Positions 52,800 to 62,454 are shown, numbered from the stretch's first letter. The stretch: DNA of 64,000 nucleotides from CAIWHR01 sp963788185 (GCA_963788185.1 CAWBGE010000010.1:310001-374000); one strand, 5' to 3'. The notes: generated by a model not told the origin, from the sequence alone. Program-made: numbers and translations.

Positions 52800-53819
52800 T
52801 CAGGCGTCCGCTGTCGCCGCGGCGCACTCGGCGACGAGGTCGGGCCCGCGATAGATCAGCCCGGTATAGAGCTGCACCAGCGTCGCGCCGGCATCGATCT
52901 TCTCCCGCGCATCGGCACCCGACAGGACGCCGCCCACACCGATGACGGGCAGCGCGCCGTCGAGGGCGCTCGCCAGCAGCCGCACGACGGCAGTGGCCTG
53001 CTCGCGCAGCGGCCGGCCGGAAAGGCCGCCCGCTTCATCGGCACGCGGGTTGCCGCGAATCGCCGTGCGCGACACCGTCGTGTTGGTGGCGATCACGCCA
53101 TCGACATGGTGTTCGACCAGCAGTCGTGCGATCCCCTCGATGGACGAAGGCTCGAGATCGGGCGCGATCTTGATGGCGATGGGCGTGTACTTGCCATGAC
53201 GGTCGGCGAGCAGCGCCTGCTCGCGTTTCAGCGCCTTGAGGAGCGCGGTCAGCGCTTCCTCGCCTTGCAGGTCGCGCAGGCCCTTGGTGTTGGGCGACGA
53301 TATGTTGACGGTGACATAGGACGCCCGGACGTACACGGCGCGCAGGCAGGAGAGGTAATCGTCGACGGCGCGGTCGTTCGGGGTGTCGAAATTCTTGCCG
53401 ATGTTGAGGCCCAGCACGCCGGTCCAGCGCGCGCGTGCGGCATTGGCGAGAAACCGGTCGACCCCGCCGTTGTTGAAGCCCATGCGGTTGATCAGCGCCT
53501 CGGCGCCGACCAGGCGAAAGACGCGCGGCCGGGGGTTGCCGGGCTGGGCGCGCGGCGTGACGGTGCCGCATTCGATGTGCCCGACGCCAAGGGCGGCGAT
53601 GCCGTCGATGTGCTCGGCGTTCTTGTCGAGTCCGGCAGCGATTCCGATCCGGTTGGGGAAGTCGATTCCCATCGCGCGCACCGGCGACGATGCGACGCGC
53701 GGCAGAACCAGTCTCGCGATGCCGCAGCGCGCAGCGAAATCCAATCCACCGAACGCGAGCTCGTGCGCACTTTCGGGGTCGAGGGCAAAGAGCGCCGGAC
53801 GGAATACCTGGTAGAGCAT
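52800..53819 (-). CDS. pyrD: Dihydroorotate dehydrogenase (quinone), class 2
   Basis: This 339-residue membrane-associated flavoenzyme oxidises dihydroorotate to orotate with a quinone. It has the N-terminal amphipathic segment MLYQVFRPALFALDPESAHEL, then GIAAGLDKNAEHID, INRMGFNNGGVD, the catalytic-serine region VNISSPNTKGLRDLQ, and GVGGVLSGADAREKI. Length is normal for class 2. An extended -10 sequence (TGG-TATCAT on the minus strand) lies 52 bases upstream. Confidence 0.97.
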   Translation of the reverse strand: MLYQVFRPALFALDPESAHELAFGGLDFAARCGIARLVLPRVASSPVRAMGIDFPNRIGIAAGLDKNAEHIDGIAALGVGHIECGTVTPRAQPGNPRPRVFRLVGAEALINRMGFNNGGVDRFLANAARARWTGVLGLNIGKNFDTPNDRAVDDYLSCLRAVYVRASYVTVNISSPNTKGLRDLQGEEALTALLKALKREQALLADRHGKYTPIAIKIAPDLEPSSIEGIARLLVEHHVDGVIATNTTVSRTAIRGNPRADEAGGLSGRPLREQATAVVRLLASALDGALPVIGVGGVLSGADAREKIDAGATLVQLYTGLIYRGPDLVAECAAATADA

Positions 53820-53871
53820 CGATGGCGGAACTGGGAGTCGTCGCGTGGAGGGCACGCCGAGCGGTGTCCCG

Positions 53872-53880
53872 ATGATACCA
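53872..53880 (-). promoter_or_regulatory. Possible extended -10 promoter of pyrD
   Basis: The minus strand reads TGG-TATCAT, a TGn extended -10 with 5 of 6 matches, 53 bases before the pyrD ATG. No convincing -35 is seen at 17 bases upstream. Confidence 0.4.
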
Positions 53881-53930
53881 TTCGCGCCAATCGCCCCGTC
53901 TGTGCGGACCGTTTCCGTTTGCCGTTGCCG

Positions 53931-54992
53931 TTGAATATCCCCACCTCTCGCCTTTCGCTCCTCGTTCTGGTTGTCGCCGCTGCGGCGATCGCGGTTCCGG
54001 CCGTCGCCGCGCAGCCGTCGGGGGCGCCGCGATCCGCGCCGGCCTCGTATGCGCAGCGCGCCGACGTGCGTGCATTCGTCGACGAGATGGCGGACGCGCA
54101 CGGCTTCGAGCGCAAGGCATTGCGGCAGGTGTTCGCCCAGGTGAAGTTTCAGCCGCAGATCGTCGCCGCCATGCAGCGGCCGGTGCTGGAGCCGCCGAAG
54201 TGGTTCGAGTACGCGCCACAGTTTCTCTCGCAGCCCCGGATCGATGCCGGGGTGGTGTTCTGGAATACGCACGCCGCGGTGCTGGACCGGGCGCAGACGA
54301 GCTTCGGTGTACCGCCGGAAGTGATCGTGGCGATCATCGGCGTGGAGACCTTCTATGGCCGGAACACCGGCCGCTACCGTGTCATCGATGCGCTGGCGAC
54401 GCTTGCCTTCGATTACCCGCGCCGGGCCGCTTTTTTCCGCGACGAGCTGAAGCAGTTCCTGCTGCTGACGCGCGAGTTGTCGCTGTCGCCGCTGACTCCA
54501 CGCGGTTCCTACGCCGGTGCGATGGGCGTGCCGCAGTTCATGCCCGGGAGCTATCGCCACTATGCGGTGGATTTCGATGCCGACGGACGCGCGGACCTGT
54601 GGGATTCCAGTGCCGATGTCATCGGCAGCGTGGCGAGTTATCTGGCTCGCCACGACTGGCAACCCGGCCAGCCGCTGCTGCTGCCGGCTTCGATCGAGCC
54701 GGATCGCAGGGATCTCGTTCAGGGCCGCCTCGACGGCGGTTTGAGCGAGCGCCGTCCGCTGGATGCCTGGGCCCGGGACGGCGTCACGACGCTGCAGGTG
54801 CCGGCCGGGATCGGGCCGGATCCGGTGGGCCTGTTGCTGCTCGAGGAGCGCACATCCGCGGGCGATGGCGCACGTTACGCTATCGCGTGTCCGAATTTCT
54901 ACGTGATCACGCGCTACAACCGGAGTCGCCTCTACGCGGCGGCGGTGACCGAACTCGCGGCGAGCCTCAAGGCGGCCCGCGGCCTTCGCTGA
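53931..54992 (+). CDS. mltB: Membrane-bound lytic murein transglycosylase B
   Basis: This protein of about 353 residues cleaves peptidoglycan. A signal peptide (SLLVLVVAAAAIAVPAVAA) leads to the soluble-lytic-transglycosylase-B domain, with the catalytic glutamate in IIGVETFYGRNTGRYRV (Glu139), then YAGAMGVPQFMPGSYRHYAVDFDADG in pieces. There is no lipobox cysteine, so it is probably periplasmic rather than lipid-anchored. No ATG or GTG fits; TTG codons at 53919, 53925 and 53931 are the likely starts, and the last is used here. Confidence 0.88.
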   Translation: MNIPTSRLSLLVLVVAAAAIAVPAVAAQPSGAPRSAPASYAQRADVRAFVDEMADAHGFERKALRQVFAQVKFQPQIVAAMQRPVLEPPKWFEYAPQFLSQPRIDAGVVFWNTHAAVLDRAQTSFGVPPEVIVAIIGVETFYGRNTGRYRVIDALATLAFDYPRRAAFFRDELKQFLLLTRELSLSPLTPRGSYAGAMGVPQFMPGSYRHYAVDFDADGRADLWDSSADVIGSVASYLARHDWQPGQPLLLPASIEPDRRDLVQGRLDGGLSERRPLDAWARDGVTTLQVPAGIGPDPVGLLLLEERTSAGDGARYAIACPNFYVITRYNRSRLYAAAVTELAASLKAARGLR

Positions 54993-55006
54993 GGCTGTGC
55001 GCTCGG

Positions 55007-56656
55007 TTACCGCTGCCGGGCGCGCACGTGCGCGACCAGGCCGCGTGTCGAGTCGTCGGTCCCGACGGGCAGCGGCGCATTGTCGGTGAGCGCGGCAATG
55101 ATCGGCGGCGCCAGCGTCTTGCCGAGTTCGACGCCGAACTGGTCGAAGCAGTTGATCCCCGACAGCACCGCCTCGACGAACGTCCGATGCTCGTAGAGGG
55201 CGACGAGCTGGCCCAGGCGGCGCGCATCGAGTTCCGGCAGCAGCATCGTCGTCGACGCGCGGTTGCCGGGACACACCCGGGCGGCAATCGCCGCATCGAG
55301 CGCCGGGCCCGCCGGGATCGTTGCGGCGAGTTCGGCGCGAACGGCGCCCGCATCTCGACCGGCCATCAGCGCCTGCGCCTGCGCGAGCGCGTTGGCGACC
55401 AGCAGCGTCTGCTGGTTGCCTCGCGGATGCCGCGCGCGCAGCGGGACGATGAACTCGACCGGCGATTCCGTGACGCCCTGGTGGAGCCACTGGAAGAACG
55501 CGTGCTGCCCGTCGGTGCCGGTCATGCCCCACAGCGCCGCGCACGACGGTTGCTGCAGCGGCTCGCCGCCACGGCGGACGCACTTGCCGTTGCTCTCCAG
55601 CACCAGCTGCTGCAGGAACGAAGGCAGGAGCCCGAGTGCGTGCGAATACGGCACGACCACCCGATCCGTGTGCCGGAGGAGACGCGCGTTCCACCAGCCG
55701 ACGAGGCCCAGCAGCACCGGCAGGTTGCGCTCGAATGACGTCGTGCGGAAGTGGTCGTCGATGCTGGCGGCGCCGGCAAGGAGTTCGGCGAAGCGCTGCG
55801 CGCCGAGGCGAATGGCGATCGGCAGGCCGACGGCCGACCATAGGGAATAGCGGCCGCCGACCCAGTCCCACATCGGCAGCACATCCGCCTCGGCAATGCC
55901 GAACGCCATGGCTGCCGGGACGTTGCTCGACACACCGATGAAATGGTCGCCTGTACGGGAGCCGGGGGGCAGCGCGCTCTCGAGCCACGCTCGGGCGCCC
56001 ATGGCATTGGCCAGCGTCTCCTGGGTGGTGAAAGTCTTCGACACCACGACGAACAGCGTGGTCTCGGGCGCGAGATCCTGCAGCGCGCGCGCCATATGCT
56101 CCGGATCGACGTTGGAGACGAAGCGGACGCCAACGGGACTGTCGGCGTCGATGACCGATCCCGAGAGCGCGTCGCAAACGAGGCGGGGCCCCAGGTCGGA
56201 GCCGCCGATGCCGATGTGGACCACGTGGCGGATTGCCTGACCGGTCGCGCCTTTGCGGCGGCCGGTGCGCAGCGCGTCGGCGACCGTCGCGATGCGCGCC
56301 TGTGCCGCGCGGACGCCGGGCACGATGTCGACGCCGTCGACCAGAAGGGGATCGTCGCCTTGCTGGCGCAGCGCCATGTGCAGCGCCGGACGGTTCTCCG
56401 ACTGGTTGATCTTCTCGCCTGAGAACAGCGCGCGGATCCAGCCTTCGAGACCAGCGCGCCTCGACTCCTCGATGAGCGCGGCAATCACCTCGGTCGTCAC
56501 GCGCTCCTTAGACAGGTCGATGAGCCAGCCATCCCAGTCCAGGGACAGCCGCGCAAAGCGGTCGGCGTCGCCTTCGAAAAGTTGCGCGAGCGTCGTGGTC
56601 GAGAGTTTCGCGCGCAGTTGCTCGAGGGTCGGATGCTGGCGGGTCGTGGCAGGCAT
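55007..56656 (-). CDS. pgi: Glucose-6-phosphate isomerase
   Basis: This 549-residue enzyme interconverts glucose-6-phosphate and fructose-6-phosphate. It has HIGIGGSDLGPRLV, VSKTFTTQETLANA, DWVGGRYSLWSAVGL and the C-terminal GINCFDQFGVELGK signature. Length is the family norm. The ATG at 56656 (MPATTRQHPTLEQL) is chosen; the frame extends to 56722 without similarity. It ends 14 bases after the convergent mltB gene and diverges from ppc. Confidence 0.96.
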   Translation of the reverse strand: MPATTRQHPTLEQLRAKLSTTTLAQLFEGDADRFARLSLDWDGWLIDLSKERVTTEVIAALIEESRRAGLEGWIRALFSGEKINQSENRPALHMALRQQGDDPLLVDGVDIVPGVRAAQARIATVADALRTGRRKGATGQAIRHVVHIGIGGSDLGPRLVCDALSGSVIDADSPVGVRFVSNVDPEHMARALQDLAPETTLFVVVSKTFTTQETLANAMGARAWLESALPPGSRTGDHFIGVSSNVPAAMAFGIAEADVLPMWDWVGGRYSLWSAVGLPIAIRLGAQRFAELLAGAASIDDHFRTTSFERNLPVLLGLVGWWNARLLRHTDRVVVPYSHALGLLPSFLQQLVLESNGKCVRRGGEPLQQPSCAALWGMTGTDGQHAFFQWLHQGVTESPVEFIVPLRARHPRGNQQTLLVANALAQAQALMAGRDAGAVRAELAATIPAGPALDAAIAARVCPGNRASTTMLLPELDARRLGQLVALYEHRTFVEAVLSGINCFDQFGVELGKTLAPPIIAALTDNAPLPVGTDDSTRGLVAHVRARQR

Positions 56657-56721
56657 GAGGTCGCTCGCTGGAGGGGGTGATCTGTGGGTGCAGCGGGGTG
56701 GATGCAGCGCAGCATAATCCA

Positions 56722-56750
56722 TTGGGACAGTGCCGCAAAGTCGCTACAAT
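56722..56750 (+). promoter_or_regulatory. Sigma-70 promoter of ppc
   Basis: TTGGGA (56722-56727) and TACAAT (56745-56750) are exactly 17 bases apart, 4 of 6 and 5 of 6 matches to consensus. Transcription would start near 56757, leaving about 69 bases before the ATG. Confidence 0.6.
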
Positions 56751-56825
56751 GACCCTCTGTTGCTGCGGTGCGGAAGAGTGACGAATCCGGGTCTGCGGCG
56801 CATTCATTCTGAGGATTCGCGCACC

Positions 56826-59600
56826 ATGGCCCAGCACCCGTCGACCGAAGCTCCGGACAAGGACCTGCCGCTGCGCGACGACACGCGCCTGCTTGGCCGA
56901 CTCCTTGGCGACGTGCTGCGCGAACAGGCGGGGGACGCGGGCTATGCGCGGATCGAGGCGGTCCGGCAGACGGCGATTCGCTTCCGGCGCGGCAGCGCCG
57001 ATCACGCACCGGCGGTGAGGGACGAACTCGCCGCGCTGCTCAACGGCTTGCCGATCGCCGAGACCCTCGACGTGGTTCGGGGGTTCAGCTATTTTTCGCA
57101 TCTCGCGAACATCGCCGAGGACGTGCATCAGAACCGCAGGCGGCGCGCGCACGCGCTCGCCGGCTCGCCTCCGCAGCGCGGGAGCCTCGCGGATGCCGTC
57201 GAGCGCGTCGCGGCGCATGGCACGCGCGGCGACGCCCTGGTCCGGTGGTTCCGCGAGGCGCTGATCGCGCCGGTGCTTACCGCGCACCCGACCGAAGTCC
57301 AGCGCAAGAGCATCCTCGACTGCGAGCGTGAAATCGCACGGCTGCTGCAATGGCGCGACCGCACGCAGTTCACGCGCGACGAGGAGGCTGAATTCGAAGC
57401 CGGGCTCTATCGGCAGGTGCTGTCGCTCTGGCAGACGGCGATGATACGGCTGGAAAAGCTCGCGGTGAAGGACGAGATCGACAACGGACTCGCCTATTAC
57501 CGCTACACGTTTCTCGACGAGCTGCCCCGGATCTACGGCACGCTGGAAGCGCAGGTACGTACGCGATTCAAGATCGCCGACTTCGTTCCGCCGCCTTTCC
57601 TGCGCATGGGATCGTGGATCGGCGGCGACCGCGACGGCAATCCCTTCGTGGTGGCGGAGACGCTCGCTTACGCAATCCGTGCGCAGGCGTCGGTGGCCTT
57701 CGCGCACTATCTCGACCAGGTCCATGCGCTGGGGGGCGAGCTGTCGCTTTCGACGCGACTGGTCCAGCCTGCCGAGGCGCTGCAGGCACTCGCGCGGGCG
57801 GCGCACGATGCCAACCCGCACCGTTCCGACGAGCCGTACCGGCAGGCGCTGGTGGGCATCTACGCGCGCCTTGTTGCCACCGCACGCGAGCTTTCGCCTT
57901 ACGTACCGGCGCGCGCCCCGCATGTCGATCTGGCGCCGTATTCGACGCCGCGCGAGTTCGGTGCCGACCTCGCCGTGATTCGCGCCTCGCTGGGCGCCCA
58001 CGGTGCCGCGGCGCTCGCCGAACGGCGCCTGTTGCCGCTGATGCGCGCGGTCGAGGTGTTCGGCTTCCATCTGGCCGAGATCGACCTGCGGCAGAACGCC
58101 GACGTGCATGAGGCCGTCGTCGCAGAGCTTCTGGCCTCGGCCGGCGTGGAGTCGAATTATGCCGAGCTCGCCGAGAGCGACCGCGTCGAACTGCTGGTGC
58201 GGGAGCTCGGCAACCCGCGGCTCCTGCATTCGCCGCACCTGGAATACTCCGACCGGGTGCGCTCCGAGCTGGGGATTCTCGCGACTGCCGCCGACATCCA
58301 TCGGCGATACGGCCCCGACGCACTGCCGAACTACGTGATCTCCAAGTGCCAGTCGGCGAGCGACCTGCTCGAAGTCGGTATCCTGCTCAAGGAAGCGGGG
58401 CTTGCGCGCGGCGATGCGCTGTCGATCAACATCGTGCCGCTGTTCGAGACCATCGACGATCTGGCGCAGTGCGGAAACATCATGCGCGCGGCGTTCGCAT
58501 TGCCGCGCTACCGGAGCTGGCTCGAGAGCCGCGATTCGTCGCAGGAGGTGATGCTCGGCTATTCGGACAGCAACAAGGATGGCGGTTACACGACGGCGAA
58601 TTGGGCGCTCTACCGCGCCGAACTCGCACTGGTCGAGTCGTTTCGCGACCATGGCGTCAAGCTGCGGCTGTTCCATGGCCGCGGCGGCACCGTGGGTCGC
58701 GGGGGAGGGCCAAGCTATGAAGCCATCCTCGCGCAGCCGGCGGGCAGCGTCCGTGCGGGGCTGCGCGTGACCGAACAGGGCGAGATCATCGCCAGCAAGT
58801 ATTCCGACCCGGCATTGGGTCGGCGCAACCTGGAGACGCTGGTTGCGGCTGCACTCGAGGCCAGCCTGCTCGACAACGAGCGCCTGGGGAATCGCGCGCA
58901 GCACTATTTCGGCGCCATGGAGGAACTGTCCGCGCACGCCTACACGGCATACCGGGCGCTCGTCTATGACACGCCGGAGTTCGTCGACTACTTTCACGCC
59001 GCGACGCCGATCGCCGAAATCGCCGGCCTCAACATCGGCAGCCGTCCGGCGTCGCGGACGACATCGAATCGCATCGAGGATCTGCGCGCGATTCCGTGGG
59101 TGTTCAGCTGGGGGCAGTGCCGGTTGATGCTCCCGGGCTGGTACGGGTTCGGCTCCGCCGTCGATGCATGGCTCGCGGCGCATCCCGACGGTCGCGGCCT
59201 GCGGCTGCTGTCGGAGATGCACGATCGCTGGCCGTTCTTCCGCAGCGTGCTGTCGAACATGGCGATGGTGCTGGCGAAGACCGATCTCGCCATCGGTTCA
59301 CGCTACGCCGAGCTCTGCCCCGACGCCGCGGCGCGCGAGGCGATTTTCGGCCGGATCGCCGACGAACACGAGCGCACCGTCCGGCACCTGCTGGCCATTG
59401 CCGGGTACACGGGGCTGCTGGACGACAACCCGATCCTCGCCCGCAGCATCCGCAACCGGTTTCCCTATCTCGACCCGTTGAACCACCTGCAGGTCGAGCT
59501 GCTGCGGCGATTTCGGGGCGGTCAGACCGACGCGCGTACGCAGCGGGCGATTCATCTCACCATCAACGGGCTGGCGGCTGGGTTGCGAAACAGCGGGTGA
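56826..59600 (+). CDS. ppc: Phosphoenolpyruvate carboxylase
   Basis: This 924-residue enzyme makes oxaloacetate from PEP and bicarbonate, replenishing the TCA cycle. The catalytic His lies in VLTAHPTEVQRKS, and further signatures are GSWIGGDRDGNPFV, GYSDSNKDGGYTTANW and FHGRGGTVGRGGGP. The C-terminal LRNSG-type end (AGLRNSG) is complete. The ATG at 56826 is used. Length fits bacterial PEP carboxylases. Confidence 0.97.
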   Translation: MAQHPSTEAPDKDLPLRDDTRLLGRLLGDVLREQAGDAGYARIEAVRQTAIRFRRGSADHAPAVRDELAALLNGLPIAETLDVVRGFSYFSHLANIAEDVHQNRRRRAHALAGSPPQRGSLADAVERVAAHGTRGDALVRWFREALIAPVLTAHPTEVQRKSILDCEREIARLLQWRDRTQFTRDEEAEFEAGLYRQVLSLWQTAMIRLEKLAVKDEIDNGLAYYRYTFLDELPRIYGTLEAQVRTRFKIADFVPPPFLRMGSWIGGDRDGNPFVVAETLAYAIRAQASVAFAHYLDQVHALGGELSLSTRLVQPAEALQALARAAHDANPHRSDEPYRQALVGIYARLVATARELSPYVPARAPHVDLAPYSTPREFGADLAVIRASLGAHGAAALAERRLLPLMRAVEVFGFHLAEIDLRQNADVHEAVVAELLASAGVESNYAELAESDRVELLVRELGNPRLLHSPHLEYSDRVRSELGILATAADIHRRYGPDALPNYVISKCQSASDLLEVGILLKEAGLARGDALSINIVPLFETIDDLAQCGNIMRAAFALPRYRSWLESRDSSQEVMLGYSDSNKDGGYTTANWALYRAELALVESFRDHGVKLRLFHGRGGTVGRGGGPSYEAILAQPAGSVRAGLRVTEQGEIIASKYSDPALGRRNLETLVAAALEASLLDNERLGNRAQHYFGAMEELSAHAYTAYRALVYDTPEFVDYFHAATPIAEIAGLNIGSRPASRTTSNRIEDLRAIPWVFSWGQCRLMLPGWYGFGSAVDAWLAAHPDGRGLRLLSEMHDRWPFFRSVLSNMAMVLAKTDLAIGSRYAELCPDAAAREAIFGRIADEHERTVRHLLAIAGYTGLLDDNPILARSIRNRFPYLDPLNHLQVELLRRFRGGQTDARTQRAIHLTINGLAAGLRNSG

Positions 59601-59638
59601 GGCGTGCTCCGGGATCGATGAAGCAGCGATCGGCAATA

Positions 59639-59661
59639 CGAATGCGAATAGTTCGCATTCG
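59639..59661. promoter_or_regulatory. Fur box upstream of the iron-binding protein gene
   Basis: A perfect inverted repeat, CGAATGCGAA (59639-59648) and TTCGCATTCG (59652-59661), is separated by TAG. It matches the GAATGCGAAT-type Fur operators known in Betaproteobacteria. It lies three bases upstream of the -35 of the promoter for the ferric-iron-binding protein, so Fur binding would block RNA polymerase under iron-rich conditions. The Fur assignment combines sequence and context. Confidence 0.75.
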
Positions 59662-59663
59662 TT

Positions 59664-59692
59664 TTGACAGCTGACCATCCGCTTGGCACAAT
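59664..59692 (+). promoter_or_regulatory. Sigma-70 promoter of the iron-binding protein gene
   Basis: A consensus TTGACA (59664-59669) is followed after 17 bases by CACAAT (59687-59692), 4 of 6. Transcription would start near 59699, with the ATG at 59727. The Fur-like dyad lies immediately upstream, so iron control is expected. Confidence 0.75.
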
Positions 59693-59726
59693 GGGCTCCC
59701 GTCCCTCCACCCGAGAGCCCTCGCCC

Positions 59727-60785
59727 ATGCCCGGCCCCGTTATTGACCCCCGTGTTTTCGCGCGCTCCCTGGCTGCACTGCTGGCGCTGACCACCGTCAT
59801 GGCAGCGCCGTTGTCCGCTGCCGCCGAGCCGCCGGTGCTCAACCTGTACTCCGCCCGCCATTACCAGACCGACGAGGCGCTCTACGACAACTTCACCAGA
59901 TCGACCGGTATCAAGATCAACCGGATCGACGCCGGCGATGACCAGTTGCTCGAACGCCTGCGCAGCGAAGGCGCAATGAGTCCTGCCGACGTGCTGTTGA
60001 TCGTCGATGCCGCGCGGCTCGCGTCGGCGCAGCAACTGGGCCTGTTCGCGTCAGTGAAGTCCCCGATACTCAACGATCGGATCCCCGCCTCGATGCGCGA
60101 TCCGGAAGGACACTGGTTCGGTTTTTCGAGCCGCGGTCGCGTCATCGTCTACAGCAAGGCGATCGCCAATCCTGCCGAAGTGTCAACCTATGCGTCGCTG
60201 GCCGATCCGAAGAACCGCGGGAAGGTCTGCACTCGTTCGGGCAGCCATCCCTACAACCTGTCGCTGGTGGCCGCGATGATCGAGCACCAGGGCGAGGCGC
60301 AGACCGAAGCCTGGGCGAAGGGCGTGGTCGCGAACATGGCGCGCACGCCACGGGGCGGCGACACGGACCAGATCAAAGCCGTCGCCGCCGGCGAGTGCGG
60401 GGTCGCGCTGACCAACACCTACTATTACGTCCGCCTGATGCGGTCGGCGAAGCCCGAGGAGCGGGAGTGGGCGGCGAAAGCGGGCCTGGTCTGGCCCGAT
60501 CAGGCGGGATCGGGCACGCATCTCAACATCTCCGGCGCCGGCGTCCTCAAGCACGCACCGCATCCGGAGAACGCGCGCCGCTTTCTCGAATATCTCGCCA
60601 GTGACGAAGCTCAGGCGTATTTCGCCAACGGCAACAATGAATGGCCGGCGGTGAAGAGCGCCGTGGCGAGGAATGCCGAACTGGAGTCGCTCGGCAAGTT
60701 CAAGGCCGATCCGCTGCCGATCGCCGTGCTGGGACGCAACACGCCCGCCGCCCAGAAGCTGCTCGATCGCGCCGGCTGGAAGTAG
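59727..60785 (+). CDS. Ferric iron ABC transporter binding protein (FbpA/FutA type)
   Basis: This 352-residue periplasmic protein has a signal peptide (about 1-32) and resembles the FutA/FbpA ferric-binding proteins: NLYSARHYQTDEALYDNFT near the mature N-terminus, GFSSRGRVIVYSK, and the tyrosine-rich ALTNTYYYVRLM that supplies iron ligands. The ATG at 59727 follows the promoter and Fur box; an earlier in-frame ATG lies inside the promoter and cannot be used. Its last 86 bases overlap the convergent permease gene. No ATPase gene is in the window. Confidence 0.9.
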   Translation: MPGPVIDPRVFARSLAALLALTTVMAAPLSAAAEPPVLNLYSARHYQTDEALYDNFTRSTGIKINRIDAGDDQLLERLRSEGAMSPADVLLIVDAARLASAQQLGLFASVKSPILNDRIPASMRDPEGHWFGFSSRGRVIVYSKAIANPAEVSTYASLADPKNRGKVCTRSGSHPYNLSLVAAMIEHQGEAQTEAWAKGVVANMARTPRGGDTDQIKAVAAGECGVALTNTYYYVRLMRSAKPEEREWAAKAGLVWPDQAGSGTHLNISGAGVLKHAPHPENARRFLEYLASDEAQAYFANGNNEWPAVKSAVARNAELESLGKFKADPLPIAVLGRNTPAAQKLLDRAGWK

Positions 60786-62454
60786 TCGGCAAGTCCGCAT
60801 CCGCGCGCAGCCGCTTGCCGTGGGCTCCGTGCCGCACTGCGCGCGCGAGAATGAGCAGCGGCAGTACGCCCACGACGACGATGGCAAGCGACGGCAGCGC
60901 CGCCTCCGCGAGGCGCTCGTCCTTGGCAAGCGTGTAGGTCTGGGTCGCCAGGGTGTCGAAGTTGAACGGCCGCATCACAAGCGTTGCCGGAAGCTCCTTC
61001 ATCACGTCGACGAACACCAGCAGCGCCCCTGCCGCGGCGCTGCGGGTGAGCAGGGGTGCGTGCACGCGCCGCAGTGTCGCGGTGACGCTCGAACCCAGCC
61101 CGCGAGCGGCCGCGTCCATGTTCAACGTGATACGGGCAAATCCGGGCTCGATGCCGTTCCAGGCGACGGCGAAATAGCGGACCAGGTAGGCGTAGATCAG
61201 CGCGATCACCGTGCCGGTAAGGAAGAGTTCCGGCCTTACGCCGAAATGACGTTGGCGCAAGCCGGCGAGCCACACGTCCACGGCACCAATCGGCATCAGG
61301 ACGCCAACCGCGAGGATGGTGCCCGGGATCGCGTAACCGAGATTCAGGATGCGATTGGCCAGCCGCGTCGGCGGGCTCCCGGCGAGCCGCAGCGCATACG
61401 CGACCAGGATGGCAAACAGGACCGCCAGCACCGCGGTCGTTCCCGACACGCTGAAGCTGTTCCAGGCAAGTTCGGCAAAACGCGCCGGCGCCACGGCTTC
61501 CCATTCGCGCGAAGCAAGGCGGGCGAGCAGCAGAATCGGCAACAGGAACCCGAGTACCACCGGCAATGTGCACAGCGTGCAGGCGACCAGCGCCCGCGCC
61601 CCGTGCAGCTGCGGCCTCGCGGCCGGCACGAGGCTGCGCTGGCGGGTGCCGCTCGAGACCAGGGCGGCGCCGCGCGACCAACGCTCGAGGGCGACGGCTC
61701 CGACAACGAACACCAGCAGCAGTGTCGAGAGTTGCGCTGCGGTGACGCGATCGCCCAGCGTGAACCAGGCGCGGTAGATGCCCGTCGTGAAGGTATCCAC
61801 GCCGAAATACGCGACAGTGCCGTAGTCGGCCAGCGTTTCCATCAATGCGAGGGCGACGCCACCCGCGATGGCGGGGCGTGCCAGCGGCAGATCGACGCGC
61901 CAGAACGCGCCGCGCGCACTTTCGCCCAGGGTGCGCGCAGCCTCGACGAGCACCGCCGGGCGCTCGATGAAGGCGGTCCGAGCAAGCAGATAGACGTAGG
62001 GATAGAGCACGACGACGAACATCGCGGCGGCCCCGCCGTTCGAGCGCACGTCCGGGAACCAGTAATCACCGCGGGCGAGGCCGAAGACCTCGCGCAGCGC
62101 CGTTTGCACGGGCCCGGCGAATTCCAGCCAATCGGTGTAAACGTAGGCGATGACATAGGCGGGCATCGACAGCGGCAGCATCAGCGCCCACTCGAAAAAC
62201 CCGACTCCGGGAAAGCGGCGGTTAGTGACCAGCCAGGCGGTCACCGTACCGCCGAACGCCACGCCGGCGCCGACGAGCGCGACGAGTTGCGCGGTGTTGG
62301 ACACGAAGCCGGGGAGCACCGTGGCGGCGAGATGCCGCCAGTTCCCGGCGCTGCCGGGGGCAAGGCCGACCAGCACGACCGCCGCCACAGGCAACGCCGC
62401 CGCCAGCGCCAGCAACAGCGCGACCGCCACCAGCGGGCGGTTGCCGCTAGGCAT
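60700..62454 (-). CDS. Ferric iron ABC transporter permease (FbpB type)
   Basis: This 584-residue protein is a fused double permease with about twelve membrane segments. It carries two copies of the EAA-type loop: EAARTLGESARGAFWRVDLPLARPAI in pieces, and DAAARGLGSSVTATLRRVHAPLLTRSA in pieces. It should form the channel for the ferric-binding protein. Unusually, the two genes converge and overlap by 86 bases. The last 28 residues, which lie in the overlap, are low-complexity and basic and were probably gained by loss of an earlier stop. No ATPase gene follows. Confidence 0.9.
   Translation of the reverse strand: MPSGNRPLVAVALLLALAAALPVAAVVLVGLAPGSAGNWRHLAATVLPGFVSNTAQLVALVGAGVAFGGTVTAWLVTNRRFPGVGFFEWALMLPLSMPAYVIAYVYTDWLEFAGPVQTALREVFGLARGDYWFPDVRSNGGAAAMFVVVLYPYVYLLARTAFIERPAVLVEAARTLGESARGAFWRVDLPLARPAIAGGVALALMETLADYGTVAYFGVDTFTTGIYRAWFTLGDRVTAAQLSTLLLVFVVGAVALERWSRGAALVSSGTRQRSLVPAARPQLHGARALVACTLCTLPVVLGFLLPILLLARLASREWEAVAPARFAELAWNSFSVSGTTAVLAVLFAILVAYALRLAGSPPTRLANRILNLGYAIPGTILAVGVLMPIGAVDVWLAGLRQRHFGVRPELFLTGTVIALIYAYLVRYFAVAWNGIEPGFARITLNMDAAARGLGSSVTATLRRVHAPLLTRSAAAGALLVFVDVMKELPATLVMRPFNFDTLATQTYTLAKDERLAEAALPSLAIVVVGVLPLLILARAVRHGAHGKRLRADADLPTTSSRRDRAASGRRACCVPARRSAADRP

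Noticed and set aside
52800..56177. An 1125-codon minus-strand frame that includes PyrD
   Set aside because: Only the last 339 codons are PyrD. The rest is antisense to mltB and out of frame with pgi.
56508..59222. A 904-codon frame antisense to ppc
   Set aside because: PEP carboxylase on the plus strand has every signature motif; the antisense frame is a composition effect.
59664..59726. An earlier start for the iron-binding protein at 59664
   Set aside because: That ATG-equivalent position falls within the -35 of the promoter; the ATG at 59727 gives a proper signal peptide.
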